From assembly GCF_021021435.1 (NCBI RefSeq), contig NZ_JAINWI010000013.1, positions 1 to 64,000 of the forward strand: DNA of 64,000 nt. Direction: 5' to 3'. Below are positions 19,052 to 27,598 of the stretch, piece by piece (within the stretch, counting starts at the first letter, position 1; each line of letters opens with the position of its first letter). This stretch comes from Seohaeicola saemankumensis (GTDB lineage: Bacteria; Pseudomonadota; Alphaproteobacteria; Rhodobacterales; Rhodobacteraceae). The position numbers were made by a program, and so were the translations under genes. The notes under the pieces are model-generated. The model ran no database searches and had not been told where the DNA came from. It saw only the letters and a program-made list of their open reading frames with translations.

Positions 19052-20050
19052 TTAGGCCAGCGCGTGCCGCCACGCGGCGGAATAGGCGCCTGTGACATGA
19101 TGTTCGAGTTGACGCTCGATATCACCAAGCAGGCTGGACGCCCCGAAGCGGAAAAGATCGGGCTGCACCCAGCGCTGCCCCAGCTCTTCCTTGATAAGGC
19201 TCAGATAGACCAGCGCATCTTTGGCCTTGGATATGCCGCCAGCGGGTTTGTAGCCGATCCTGATGCCCGTGCGCTCGTGATAGGCGCGGATCGCACGGAT
19301 CATCACCAGACTGACTGGCAGGGTGGCGTTCACGCTTTCCTTGCCGGTGGATGTCTTGATGAAATCGGCACCTGCCATCATGCAGACAAGGCTTGCGCGG
19401 GCTACATTGCGCAGACTGCCAAGTTCCCCTGTAGCAAGGATCGCCTTGACATGCGCGGCACCACAAGCCGCGCGCATCTGGCGCATCTCGTCGTAGAGGG
19501 CCTGCCAGTTTCCAGTCAGAACGTGACGCCGCGAGATGACGATATCTATTTCCTCAGCGCCTGAGCGGACGCTTTCACCGATCTCGGCCAGTCGCAGATG
19601 GAAAGGTGACAATCCCGCCGGAAAGCCAGTCGATACGGCTGCAACGGGAATGCCGCTGCCCTCCAGCGCGCGCACCGCAGCCGGAACCATCTCGTGGTAG
19701 ACACAGACGGCTCCGGTAGTGATGGCGGACATCCCCAACGCGTCCAACAGGTCGGAACGCACCGGTTGCCGCGCTTTGGCGCACAGCCTTGCCACCCTGC
19801 CTTCGGTGTCGTCGCCAGCGAGCGTTGTCAGATCAATGCAGGTGATCGCCTTGAGAAGCCACGCTGCCTGATAGTCCTTTTTCACTGATCTGCGTGCACC
19901 AAGACCGGCCGCCCGCCTTTCGATAGCCGGACTATTCGCCTGTACCCAGCGCACCCAGTCCATATCAAGCTCCATCCCCGGATTGCGCGCATCCTGCATG
20001 GGCAGGGTTTGCGGCAAAAGATTTGCTTGCGGAGCATCTGTTTTCTGCAT
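19052..20050 (-). CDS. deoC: Deoxyribose-phosphate aldolase
   Basis: A class I aldolase cleaving 2-deoxyribose 5-phosphate to glyceraldehyde 3-phosphate and acetaldehyde in deoxynucleoside catabolism. The product is 332 residues, with the core after about residue 65. It contains 'VAAVSTGFPAG', 'EEIDIVISRRHVLTG', 'HVKAILATGELGS' (first active-site lysine region), 'ADFIKTSTGKESVNATLP' and 'GYKPAGGISKAKDAL' (Schiff-base lysine). It is longer than E. coli DeoC (259 residues) by an N-terminal extension, normal for the DeoC2-like group. The start at 20050 lacks a good ribosome site; an ATG at 19999 is an alternative. Divergent from sitA. Confidence 0.93.
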   Translation of the reverse strand: MQKTDAPQANLLPQTLPMQDARNPGMELDMDWVRWVQANSPAIERRAAGLGARRSVKKDYQAAWLLKAITCIDLTTLAGDDTEGRVARLCAKARQPVRSDLLDALGMSAITTGAVCVYHEMVPAAVRALEGSGIPVAAVSTGFPAGLSPFHLRLAEIGESVRSGAEEIDIVISRRHVLTGNWQALYDEMRQMRAACGAAHVKAILATGELGSLRNVARASLVCMMAGADFIKTSTGKESVNATLPVSLVMIRAIRAYHERTGIRIGYKPAGGISKAKDALVYLSLIKEELGQRWVQPDLFRFGASSLLGDIERQLEHHVTGAYSAAWRHALA

Positions 20051-20140
20051 GTCACACTCTGTCTGTCTCTAGTGGCAAGGTTGCATGTGCCCGATCCCGA
20101 GGCAAGTGAAGGCCTGAAATGGACGCAAAGGTAGTTTGTT

Positions 20141-20157
20141 TTGCGAATAATTCGCAA
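20141..20157. promoter_or_regulatory. Fur/Mur-type palindrome upstream of sitABCD
   Basis: TTGCGAA-TAA-TTCGCAA is a perfect 7+7 dyad ending 5 bases before the -35 box of the sitA promoter. Its layout (TGCGAAT/ATTCGCA arms) resembles the Mur boxes reported before alphaproteobacterial sit/mnt operons, where manganese-loaded Mur represses. The protein that binds is inferred. Confidence 0.6.
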
Positions 20158-20162
20158 TAGCA

Positions 20163-20191
20163 TTGACAAAGGTGCGAACCGTTCTCATTAT
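20163..20191 (+). promoter_or_regulatory. sitA promoter
   Basis: A perfect -35 TTGACA (20163-20168), 17-base spacer and CATTAT (20186-20191) form a strong sigma70-type promoter 48 bases before the sitA ATG. Confidence 0.65.
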
Positions 20192-20197
20192 TAGAAC
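20181..20197. promoter_or_regulatory. Second dyad overlapping the sitA -10 box
   Basis: GTTCT-N7-AGAAC spans the -10 element, so a protein bound here would block RNA polymerase. Its arms differ from the upstream dyad, so it may belong to another regulator or be a weak operator. Confidence 0.4.
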
Positions 20198-20238
20198 ATC
20201 ATTCCTGAAAGCCTGACTGTATTTGACTGGGTGACCAC

Positions 20239-21201
20239 ATGACACTGACCCGACGCTCTGTTTTGTCGGCCTTTGCTGCAAGCATTCTTTTACCGCGACA
20301 CGGCATGACCGCGGACGCGCCTTTGTCGGTTGTTGCCACGACCGGTATGGTGGCCGATGCTGCCCGTCAGGTCGGGGGTGATCTTGTGACGGTGCAGGCG
20401 TTGATGGGGCCGGGCATCGACCCGCATTCCTACCGGCAGACACGGAGCGATATCGTCGCCATGACACGGGCCGATCTGGTGCTCTGGCACGGCCTCTATC
20501 TCGAGGCGCAGCTTGAGGAAGTCCTGCTTGATCTTGGTCGGACCCGCAGCGTGATCGCCGTGGGTGAGGCTGTTCCCGAGGCCAAGCGCATCGCCCATCC
20601 CGATTATCAGGACCGTTTTGATCCACATGTGTGGATGGACCCTGATCTGTGGCGTTACGTGGTTATTGCCGCGCGCGACGCTCTGACCACCGCGCGCCCT
20701 GATCATGCCGGTATTTTTGCTGCAAACACTGAGCGCCATCTGGCCGATCTGGCGCGGCTTGCGGATTACGCAGCGCGCAGCCTTGCCTCGGTGCCCGCCG
20801 ATGCGCGGGTTCTGCTGACAGCACATGACGCCTTCGGGTATTTCGGTCGCTCGCACGGGTTCGAGGTTCTGGGCATTCAGGGGATATCGACCGAGTCCGA
20901 GGCAGGTCTGAACCGGATCGGCGCTTTGGTCGATCTGCTTGTCGAGCGCCGGATCGGGGCTGTTTTCGTGGAAAGTTCGGTCTCTGATCGCAACATCCGT
21001 GCCTTGATCGAAGGCGCCGCCGCGCGCGGCCACGCGGTGCGTGTCGGCGGCGAGGTCTATTCGGACGCGATGGGCCCCGAGGGGACGTATGAAGGCACTT
21101 ATCTCGGGATGCTTGACCACAACGTCACTGTGATTGCCGCGGCACTGGGCGGTGATGTGCCTGCGCGCGGTATGGATGGTCTGTTGAGTGCGGGCATCTG
21201 A
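20239..21201 (+). CDS. sitA: Metal ABC transporter substrate-binding protein (Mn/Zn type)
   Basis: A 320-residue cluster 9 (TroA/ZnuA/SitA family) periplasmic metal-binding protein. An N-terminal signal with twin arginine-like 'TRRSVLSAFAASILLP' is followed by the metal ligands 'GIDPHSYRQTR' (His), 'DPHVWMDP' (His), 'ISTESEAGL' (Glu) and a late Asp in 'EVYSDAMGPEGTYEGTYLGM'. It lacks the His-rich loop usual in ZnuA, which favours manganese (or iron) over zinc. It is first in a four-gene operon ordered binding protein, ATPase, permease, permease, and is preceded by a Mur-like box. Its stop overlaps the ATPase start by one base. Confidence 0.88.
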   Translation: MTLTRRSVLSAFAASILLPRHGMTADAPLSVVATTGMVADAARQVGGDLVTVQALMGPGIDPHSYRQTRSDIVAMTRADLVLWHGLYLEAQLEEVLLDLGRTRSVIAVGEAVPEAKRIAHPDYQDRFDPHVWMDPDLWRYVVIAARDALTTARPDHAGIFAANTERHLADLARLADYAARSLASVPADARVLLTAHDAFGYFGRSHGFEVLGIQGISTESEAGLNRIGALVDLLVERRIGAVFVESSVSDRNIRALIEGAAARGHAVRVGGEVYSDAMGPEGTYEGTYLGMLDHNVTVIAAALGGDVPARGMDGLLSAGI

Positions 21202-22052
21202 TGATGGGACCGGATGCAGTATCCCGACAACGGATCGAGTTGGCATCGTCGGCGCGCCAACGCCAAAGCGCGGCCGCGCCGCCGCCAGCACTGGCCGTGT
21301 CCGGCCTGACTGTCGCCTATGGCGAAAAACCAGCGGTTTTTTCGGTGGACATGACCGTTGCCCAGGGCACGATGACAGCGATTGTCGGGCCAAACGGCGC
21401 GGGGAAATCGACACTGCTCAAGGCAGTTCTGGGGCTGGTGAAACCCTTGTCCGGCGAAGTCCGCCTGTTCGATCTGCCATTGTCACGGGTCCGCGACCGT
21501 TTGGCTTATGTGCCGCAACGAGCCAGCGTCGATTGGGATTTTCCCGCCCGCGTGATTGATGTCGTACTGATGGGTCTGCACCGTGAGTTGGGCCTGCTGC
21601 GTCGCGTCCGGCCTGAACATCTGGATCGCGCACGCGCCTGTCTTGCCCGCGTGGGTATGGAGGATTTTGCCACCCGCCAGATCGGTCAGTTGTCAGGTGG
21701 ACAGCAGCAGCGCGTTTTTCTGGCGCGCGCCTTGGCGCAATCGGCGGATCTCTATCTGCTGGACGAGCCCTTTGCGGGGGTTGATGCCGCGACAGAAAAA
21801 GCGATCATCGCCGTACTCAAGGATCTTCAGGCCGAAGGGCGCACCATCGTTGCCGTGCATCATGATCTGTCGACGGTACGCGCCTATTTCGACCATTTGT
21901 TCCTGATCAACACGCGCCCTATCGCCGCCGGACCGGTTGCCGAGGCGTTTACCAGCGCCAACCTTCAACGCGCCTATGGCGGGCGTCTGGGCGAGGCGCA
22001 GGTGGCCGGCATGCAGGCTGACGGCGTGCAAGGCCAAGATACAATCCGATGA
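21201..22052 (+). CDS. sitB: Metal ABC transporter ATP-binding protein
   Basis: A 283-residue ATPase. Walker A 'GPNGAGKST' lies near residues 60-68, signature 'LSGGQQQRVFLARAL' near 160, Walker B 'LYLLDEPFAGVD' and the switch 'VAVHHDLSTV' follow. A ~30-residue N-terminal tail rich in Ala/Pro/Gln precedes the domain. The start ATG overlaps the sitA TGA by one base, and the next gene overlaps its stop by four (ATGA), so all four genes are coupled. It energises metal uptake at the inner membrane. Confidence 0.92.
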   Translation: MMGPDAVSRQRIELASSARQRQSAAAPPPALAVSGLTVAYGEKPAVFSVDMTVAQGTMTAIVGPNGAGKSTLLKAVLGLVKPLSGEVRLFDLPLSRVRDRLAYVPQRASVDWDFPARVIDVVLMGLHRELGLLRRVRPEHLDRARACLARVGMEDFATRQIGQLSGGQQQRVFLARALAQSADLYLLDEPFAGVDAATEKAIIAVLKDLQAEGRTIVAVHHDLSTVRAYFDHLFLINTRPIAAGPVAEAFTSANLQRAYGGRLGEAQVAGMQADGVQGQDTIR

Positions 22053-23251
22053 TCTGGCAGGCCCTGACGTTCCAACTTGGTTATAACGCCACGCTGGTGG
22101 CCATTGGCGCAACCTTGCTCGGGATCGCGTCAGGGGTGACCGGCAGCTTCCTGTTCCTGCGCAAGCGGGCTCTGGTATCGGATGCCGTGTCGCATGCCAC
22201 GCTTCCGGGCATTGCTCTTGCTTTTATCGTGATGGTTGCGCTTGGAGGTGAGGGGCGGTTTCTGCCGGGTCTGATGCTGGGGGCTGCTTTGTCGTCGGGT
22301 CTTGGGCTGATCGTGATCGGCTGGATGATCCGCAACACGCGCCTGACCGAGGATGCGGCGATCGGGGCTGTCCTGTCCGTTTTCTTCGGGGCGGGTATCG
22401 TGCTGATGACCGTGATCCAGTCGATGCAATCGGGTCGTCAGGCAGGGCTGGAATCCGTGTTGCTGGGATCGACCGCAGGCATGTTGCGGGCTGATGCGCT
22501 GGTCATCGGGGCTGGTGGCGCGCTGGTGCTACTGGCCGTGCTGATCCTGCGCCGCCCGATGCTGGCGGTCGGTTTTGATCCTGATCATGCGGCGGTGACA
22601 GGTCTGAATGTCGCGCGCACCGATCTTGCGATGATGGGGCTGGTGATGGCCGTCACGGTCCTCGGTTTGACCACAGTCGGTCTGGTGCTGATTGTGGCAC
22701 TGCTGATCATCCCTGCGGTGACAGCACGGCTCTGGACAGAGCGCGCCGAGGTGATGGTCGCTTTCGCGGGCGTTGCGGGCGGGCTGGCCGCCTATTTCGG
22801 GGCTGCGTTCTCGGCCTCCGCGCCGGGCCTGCCGACGGGACCGATCATCGTTCTGGCAAGCTTCACGCTTTTCGCGCTGTCCCTTGCGATTGCGCCAACA
22901 CGCGGCGGTCTTGCCTCGCTTCTCAAGCAATCCCGCTTCCGGCGCAGGGTGCACAGGCGGCAGGGCCTGCTTGCGCTGGCTTTGGGGCAGCCGATCCATG
23001 AAAGCTTTACCCTTGCCCTGCTCCGGCGCGAGGGTCTGGCCAGAGCGGATGGAGAGCCTACGGATACCGGTCGCGCTGCGGCGGCCAAAGCGTTGTTGGA
23101 CGAGGCGCGCTGGGCTGCGCTGCGCGCCGATCCGGCGCATGGGCTGACCGCCACACGCTATGACGGGTTGACCCCGATCGAGACAGTTCTGACGCCAGAC
23201 CAGATTTCCGAGTTGGACCGCCATTTGCCGCGTCCGCAGAAGGTGATATGA
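22049..23251 (+). CDS. sitC: Metal ABC transporter permease with C-terminal cytoplasmic extension
   Basis: A 400-residue permease of the ABC-3 family (about eight membrane segments, residues 10-290), with 'SFLFLRKRALVSDAVSHATLPGIALAF' and 'GLVLIVALLIIPAVTARLWT'. After 'LSLAIAPTRGG' an unusual hydrophilic tail of ~110 residues follows ('RRQGLLALALGQPIHESFT', then 'TPIETVLTPDQISELDRHLP'), absent from the partner SitD. Its helix-rich pattern resembles the winged-helix tail found on some MntC/TroC permeases, an inference. Overlaps its neighbours by four bases at both ends (ATGA). Confidence 0.88.
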   Translation: MIWQALTFQLGYNATLVAIGATLLGIASGVTGSFLFLRKRALVSDAVSHATLPGIALAFIVMVALGGEGRFLPGLMLGAALSSGLGLIVIGWMIRNTRLTEDAAIGAVLSVFFGAGIVLMTVIQSMQSGRQAGLESVLLGSTAGMLRADALVIGAGGALVLLAVLILRRPMLAVGFDPDHAAVTGLNVARTDLAMMGLVMAVTVLGLTTVGLVLIVALLIIPAVTARLWTERAEVMVAFAGVAGGLAAYFGAAFSASAPGLPTGPIIVLASFTLFALSLAIAPTRGGLASLLKQSRFRRRVHRRQGLLALALGQPIHESFTLALLRREGLARADGEPTDTGRAAAAKALLDEARWAALRADPAHGLTATRYDGLTPIETVLTPDQISELDRHLPRPQKVI

Positions 23252-24177
23252 TGGGGGCTGAATTTGTCGCACTGTCGCTGACGCCCATGCTGATCGGGAC
23301 TATGGCCGCGATCGCCTGCGCTTTGCCCGGCAATTTTCTGTTGCTCAGGCGGCAGGCGCTGATCGGCGACGCCATCAGCCATGTCGTTCTGCCGGGGATT
23401 GTCGTTGCCTTCCTGCTGACCGGAACTGTTGCCGCCCTGCCGATGATGCTGGGCGCCGCCGGTGCAGCCCTCCTCTGCGTCGGGATGATCGAGGCAGTCC
23501 GCCGCATGGCAAGGATCGAGGCGGGGGCCGCAATGGGTGTGGTGTTTACCACGCTTTTTGCAGCCGGCGTCTTGCTGCTTGAACAGTCCGATACCAGCGG
23601 CGTTCATTTGGATGTCGAACACGCGCTTTACGGTAGTCTGGAAAGCCTGATCTGGCTGGATGCAACAGGCTGGTCTTCGTTGCTGGACCCTGTTGCCTTG
23701 GCGGGAGTGCCTCCGGAACTCCCACGTATGGCTTTGGCATTGGCTGTGGTGACGCTGGTGATCGGACTGGCTTGGCGACCGCTGGCCTTGTCGACATTCG
23801 ATGAAGGCTATGCCGCGACGCTGGGTCTTCCCGTTCGCGCGCTGGGACTGGGGCTGGTGATGCTCGCAGCCCTCGCGGCTGTCGCTGCCTTTGATGCGGT
23901 CGGCTCGATCATCGTCATCGCAATGTTCATCTGCCCGCCGGCAGCAGCGCGGATGATGACGGACCGGCTGTCGCGGCAAGTTGGATGGAGTGTGGTTTTC
24001 GCGACCCTGTCAGCGGTCGTCGGCTATACACTCGCAGGCTATGGTCCGCTCTGGCTTGGATACAACAATTCGGTCAGTGCGGCAGGCATGATCGCGACTG
24101 TATCCGGCCTTATCCTTGGCGTTGCGATGGCTGCGGGCCCTTGCCGCCGCCGCGCAGGTGCCGCTTCTGCTGTCTGA
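23248..24177 (+). CDS. sitD: Metal ABC transporter permease
   Basis: A 309-residue ABC-3 family permease with eight or nine hydrophobic segments, 'NFLLLRRQALIGDAISHVVLPGIVVAF' and 'GSIIVIAMFICPPAAARMM'. It pairs with SitC to form the channel. Its ATG overlaps the sitC stop by four bases and it is last in the operon; the downstream gene is convergent. No cytoplasmic tail is present, unlike SitC. Confidence 0.9.
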   Translation: MMGAEFVALSLTPMLIGTMAAIACALPGNFLLLRRQALIGDAISHVVLPGIVVAFLLTGTVAALPMMLGAAGAALLCVGMIEAVRRMARIEAGAAMGVVFTTLFAAGVLLLEQSDTSGVHLDVEHALYGSLESLIWLDATGWSSLLDPVALAGVPPELPRMALALAVVTLVIGLAWRPLALSTFDEGYAATLGLPVRALGLGLVMLAALAAVAAFDAVGSIIVIAMFICPPAAARMMTDRLSRQVGWSVVFATLSAVVGYTLAGYGPLWLGYNNSVSAAGMIATVSGLILGVAMAAGPCRRRAGAASAV

Positions 24178-24189
24178 ACCTGCCATTCT

Positions 24190-24231
24190 ACCTGCGGTAA
24201 ATATCCCCGCCGGAGGCATCCGTCCGCGCGG
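24190..24231 (-). terminator. Hairpin + GATATTT element after the DgoK-like gene
   Basis: On the minus strand, CCGCGCGGA and TCCGGCGG can pair (one bulge), followed by GGGATATTTACCGCAGGTAGAA. The GATATTT-x-GCA-GAA tail recurs at 59861-59903 and 61114-61155. It lies 13 bases past the minus-strand gene's stop, consistent with a family of short terminators. Confidence 0.55.
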
Positions 24232-24243
24232 CAGTTCTCTGGC

Positions 24244-24951
24244 TTAGCCGATGGCCGCGCGCAGGGCGATCAGGCCTTCACGGGTGGCATCCTGTCCGTC
24301 CACCATGTTGACGGGCACTCCTTGCGCCGAAATCGCGGCTGAATAGAGACTGTTTTGTCCGATTACGATCACCTGCTGACCCAGCCAATAGGGTCGCATC
24401 GCCGCCAGTTCCGCCCCGACCAAATGACCCGCAACCGCCTCCGGATCTGCTTTGAGCGTCGCGCTACGAAGATGCAGCGACAGCCGCTCTGGTCGTGACA
24501 TCGTATCGGCCAGAGCCTCCGGATCTGCCTTTTCCGATGCGCCAAGCGCTTGCGCCAGACGCGGTGTAAGCGCGGATTGAAAGCTTACCACCTCATCCGC
24601 GCTGACCTGGCACCAGTGGGTGACATCGCTCATAGGCAGGCAGATCACCCCGTCCCATCCTTTGTTCAGCGCCAGTGCACCTGCAATCCGCAGCCTAGCG
24701 GTGTGGCCTAGCAGCCCTTTGGGTTTATCCTGATGCAGGGCGCCGAAAGGAAAGGTGGCGGGCAAAACGAGGGCTGGTACGCTTTGCGATGCAGGTCCGT
24801 CCTTGATGATCAGGGCAGACGTGTCACTGATGTCACGCAGCACATCCGCAGCAAGACCCGATATTCCGGTCTGTGCCGTGTTACCGTCAAAGCGCCAGCC
24901 CTGCGCCCTGTCATTCTCGATTTCGATGCCGATCCAGATATCCTGTGCCAT
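24244..24951 (-). CDS. 2-dehydro-3-deoxygalactonokinase-like protein (short, divergent)
   Basis: A 235-residue protein whose C-terminal two thirds match DgoK-type sugar kinases: 'GWDGVICLPMSDVTHWCQV' in place of the usual PGTHSKWV, 'SADEVVSFQSALTPRLAQ', 'AGHLVGAELAAMRPYW' and 'QQVIVIGQNSLYSAA'. Typical DgoK proteins have ~300 residues and an N-terminal 'DWGTSNLRAW' phosphate-binding strand; here the start reads 'WIGIEIENDRAQGWRF', altered and shortened. Whether it is still a kinase is doubtful. It is convergent with sitD, and the next gene upstream is a SulP transporter 62 bases away, so no galactonate pathway context is visible. Confidence 0.65.
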   Translation of the reverse strand: MAQDIWIGIEIENDRAQGWRFDGNTAQTGISGLAADVLRDISDTSALIIKDGPASQSVPALVLPATFPFGALHQDKPKGLLGHTARLRIAGALALNKGWDGVICLPMSDVTHWCQVSADEVVSFQSALTPRLAQALGASEKADPEALADTMSRPERLSLHLRSATLKADPEAVAGHLVGAELAAMRPYWLGQQVIVIGQNSLYSAAISAQGVPVNMVDGQDATREGLIALRAAIG

Positions 24952-25013
24952 GACGCTGCAATTAAGGTGCCTGTCAGGCTACGTCAATCAAGGTCGCCGT
25001 GGCATAGGAAGGT

Positions 25014-26780
25014 TCAGGCCTTGGCCGGGCTGGTCAGGGCGATCATTGCGTCATATTGCGACAGGAAAACCTGCCCCGTCAGGTCGTTAAGGAAGTGGCT
25101 GCGTTTCAGGCGGTCCATGACAGGGCCTTTCACCTCGGACAGGTGCAGCGAGATACCCATATCCCGCAGGCGCGCATTGATTGCCTCAAGACTTTCGAGC
25201 GCGGACATGTCGATCTCGTTGACAGCAGAACACATCAGCACGACGTGACGGATCGGTTCGTCGCAGGTCACGCGGTCTGTCACGTAATCCTCCAGAAAGC
25301 GCGCATTGGCAAAGTAGAGACTTTCATCAATGCGCAATGTGACCAGATGCGGATAGGTTTCGACCTTGTGGCGCAGGATGTTGCGGAAGTGCTGAGTGCC
25401 CGGAACAAGGCCGACCTCTGCCACATGCGGGCGCGAGGTTTTGTAGAGAAACAGGCCGATTGACAGGATGACCCCTGCCGAGACTCCCATCTCGACCCCG
25501 AGTCCCAATGTGATGGCGATGGTGGTCGCCACGGCTGCAAAATCCAGCCGAGAGTAGCCCCAACTGCGTTTCAGGATGGACAGATCCACAAGGCTGAGAA
25601 CCGCAATGATGATTGTCGCTGCCAATGTGGCCTTGGGCAGGAAGTACAAAAGCGGGGTCAGGAACATCGCCGCCATAAGGATGCCGATGGCGGTGAAGGC
25701 ACCTGCTGCGGGCGTTTCTGCGCCTGCGTCGAAGTTCACGACAGATCGTGCAAAGCCACCGGTGACCGGGTAGCCACCAGACAGCGAGGCTGCGATATTG
25801 GCGGTGCCAAGGCCCACAAGTTCCTGATCGGGGTCGATCCGCTGGCGCTTGCGTGCCGCGAGGGTTTGGGCAACCGAAACGGATTCCACGAAGCCGATTA
25901 CCGATATCAACAAGGCCGAGACAAACAATTGCCCCCAGATATCGCCGGAAAAGCTGGGCAGGCTGAAAGGGGGTATGCCGTTCGGCACATGTCCGACTAT
26001 AGCCACGCCTTTCTCGTCCAGATCGAAGACCCAGACAGCCAGCGCAGTGACTGCCACGGCGGCCACCGGCCCCGCTTTTGCCAGAAGGTCGGCAAGACGG
26101 GCGCGCAGACCGATGCGAACCAGAATTGGTTTCAGACCCTTGCGGACCCAGAAAAGGAAGGCCGTTGTCGTAGCGCCAATAACAAAGGTGAGTGGGTTCA
26201 CAAGATGCAGGCTTCCAGCCAGATTGCGCGCCAGCTCGATCAACGAGTGACCGCCTGCATTAATGCCCATCAGTGTGCCGATCTGACTGGCCGCGATCAG
26301 CAGCCCCGAGGCGGTGATGAAACCCGCGATCACCGGATGCGACAGGAAATTCGCCAGAAACCCCAGACGGAACAGGCCCATGACAGTCAGGATCAAACCC
26401 GAAATAAAGGCCAGCGTTATGGCCGCCACCCCATATTCCGCAGTCCCCTCCAACGCCATGTTGCCCACAGCGGCAGCTGTCATCAACGAGATGACCGCGA
26501 CAGGACCAACCGCCAAGGCGCGACTGGTGCCGAAGACGGCGTAGGCGACCAGCGGCAGGATCGAGGCATAGAGGCCCATTTCAGGCGGCAAACCTGCAAG
26601 TAGGGCATAGGCCAGTGACTGCGGGATCAGCATGATGGTCACGATCACAGCAGCCACGCTGTCCGATGTCAGGGCGTCGCGGTCATATGTTTTGGCCCAG
26701 GTCAGGATCGGGAAATAACGCGCAAACCCATTGGAACCGGCGCGGCTCTGGGGGCGGTCGGAGTGTCGGGATGTGCTCAT
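25014..26780 (-). CDS. SulP family anion transporter with STAS domain
   Basis: A 588-residue transporter. The N-terminal membrane domain (10-14 segments, residues ~40-430) includes 'MLIPQSLAYALLAGLPPEMGLYASI' and 'SLSGGYPVTGGFARSVVNF', the SulP hallmarks. The C-terminal STAS domain (~460-588) has 'VVLMCSAVNEIDMSALESLEAI'. The ATG at 26780 (MSTSRHSDRPQS) was chosen; the open frame to 27086 has no family match. These proteins exchange sulfate, bicarbonate or dicarboxylates with H+ or Na+; the substrate is not determinable. Divergent from the universal stress gene across a 364-base spacer. Confidence 0.9.
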   Translation of the reverse strand: MSTSRHSDRPQSRAGSNGFARYFPILTWAKTYDRDALTSDSVAAVIVTIMLIPQSLAYALLAGLPPEMGLYASILPLVAYAVFGTSRALAVGPVAVISLMTAAAVGNMALEGTAEYGVAAITLAFISGLILTVMGLFRLGFLANFLSHPVIAGFITASGLLIAASQIGTLMGINAGGHSLIELARNLAGSLHLVNPLTFVIGATTTAFLFWVRKGLKPILVRIGLRARLADLLAKAGPVAAVAVTALAVWVFDLDEKGVAIVGHVPNGIPPFSLPSFSGDIWGQLFVSALLISVIGFVESVSVAQTLAARKRQRIDPDQELVGLGTANIAASLSGGYPVTGGFARSVVNFDAGAETPAAGAFTAIGILMAAMFLTPLLYFLPKATLAATIIIAVLSLVDLSILKRSWGYSRLDFAAVATTIAITLGLGVEMGVSAGVILSIGLFLYKTSRPHVAEVGLVPGTQHFRNILRHKVETYPHLVTLRIDESLYFANARFLEDYVTDRVTCDEPIRHVVLMCSAVNEIDMSALESLEAINARLRDMGISLHLSEVKGPVMDRLKRSHFLNDLTGQVFLSQYDAMIALTSPAKA

Positions 26781-27144
26781 GAACGTGCCGGTCCTGTAAT
26801 TATGCCAGCAATGTATAGGCCAGCGTGATAGGTCATATAATGTATTTCGAATGTGATTTTCAACTGGTCTGGCGCAAACGGTTTCATGTCGGTCTCGGTG
26901 GGCAAGGGACACCTTTCTGCGTCGTGAACTCAAGATTCTGGCGTTTCCTGCCTGCCCGAATTCTTGCAGGCTATAATTTCGCAATTTTCTATCTGGCAGG
27001 CATATGACCTGCGAAACTCGGAAACAAAGGCCAGAAAGGGGGTTCGCGGGGCCAATACGGGAACCAGTCATATATGTTTTGCACAACTGCTGCGCTAAAC
27101 TGTCGCGGCATCACGGAATGCAAGCCAACACGCAGGAGGGACAA
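26781..27144. other. 364-base spacer between sulP and usp
   Basis: No gene is supported. Two perfect TATAAT hexamers occur on the plus strand, at 26836-26841 and 26972-26977; the second is nearest usp but neither has a convincing -35 at 16-18 bases. A 6+6 inverted repeat GCCTGC/GCAGGC flanks 26950-26970. The region is AT-richer than the genes around it and probably carries both divergent promoters. Confidence 0.4.
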
Positions 27145-27579
27145 ATGTCTGCAAAATTCGTCGTCGGCTATGACGGTAGCGAGGCCTCTCGACGGGCGCT
27201 CGACTTTGCCGTGGGTCGGGTAAAGCTTCAGGGGGGCACGGTGGTCCTCGTTCACGTTCTGGAATGGTCGCCTTATTCGTTCCTGAGCGCATCTGAACTG
27301 GAAGAGCGTCACAAGCGCCGCCGGGAAGAGTTGGAGCGGGCCGAGAAGGCGCTGATCTCTCCGGTGTTGGAAAAGATCCGCGTTGAAGGAATCGAGGCGG
27401 AAAGTGCAATCCGTTACGGGCATATTGCCGAAACGATCTGCAAGATTGCCGAAGAGATGGCAGCGGTCCAGATCGTGATCGGACGCAACGGACACACACA
27501 GCTTGGTAGCCGGATTTTCGGCTCGGTGGCTGGACATCTGGCGCAGGCGGCCCCGGTGCCCTGCACCATTGTACCATGA
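27145..27579 (+). CDS. Universal stress protein (UspA family)
   Basis: A 144-residue single-domain Usp. It begins '[22 protein letters not shown]' and ends with '[33 protein letters not shown]', the ATP-binding G-2x-G-9x-G(S/T) type motif. AGGAGG lies 6 bases before the ATG at 27145. A sodium:alanine-type symporter begins 19 bases after its stop, so the two are probably one operon. Usp proteins are induced in stasis; the partner here is unknown. Confidence 0.92.
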   Translation: MSAKFVVGYDGSEASRRALDFAVGRVKLQGGTVVLVHVLEWSPYSFLSASELEERHKRRREELERAEKALISPVLEKIRVEGIEAESAIRYGHIAETICKIAEEMAAVQIVIGRNGHTQLGSRIFGSVAGHLAQAAPVPCTIVP

Positions 27580-27598
27580 GCAGGGACAGGGAACACAG

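Noticed and set aside
26825-27007. 60-codon plus-strand ORF in the sulP-usp spacer
   Set aside because: No ribosome site or recognisable motif, AT-rich promoter-like context.
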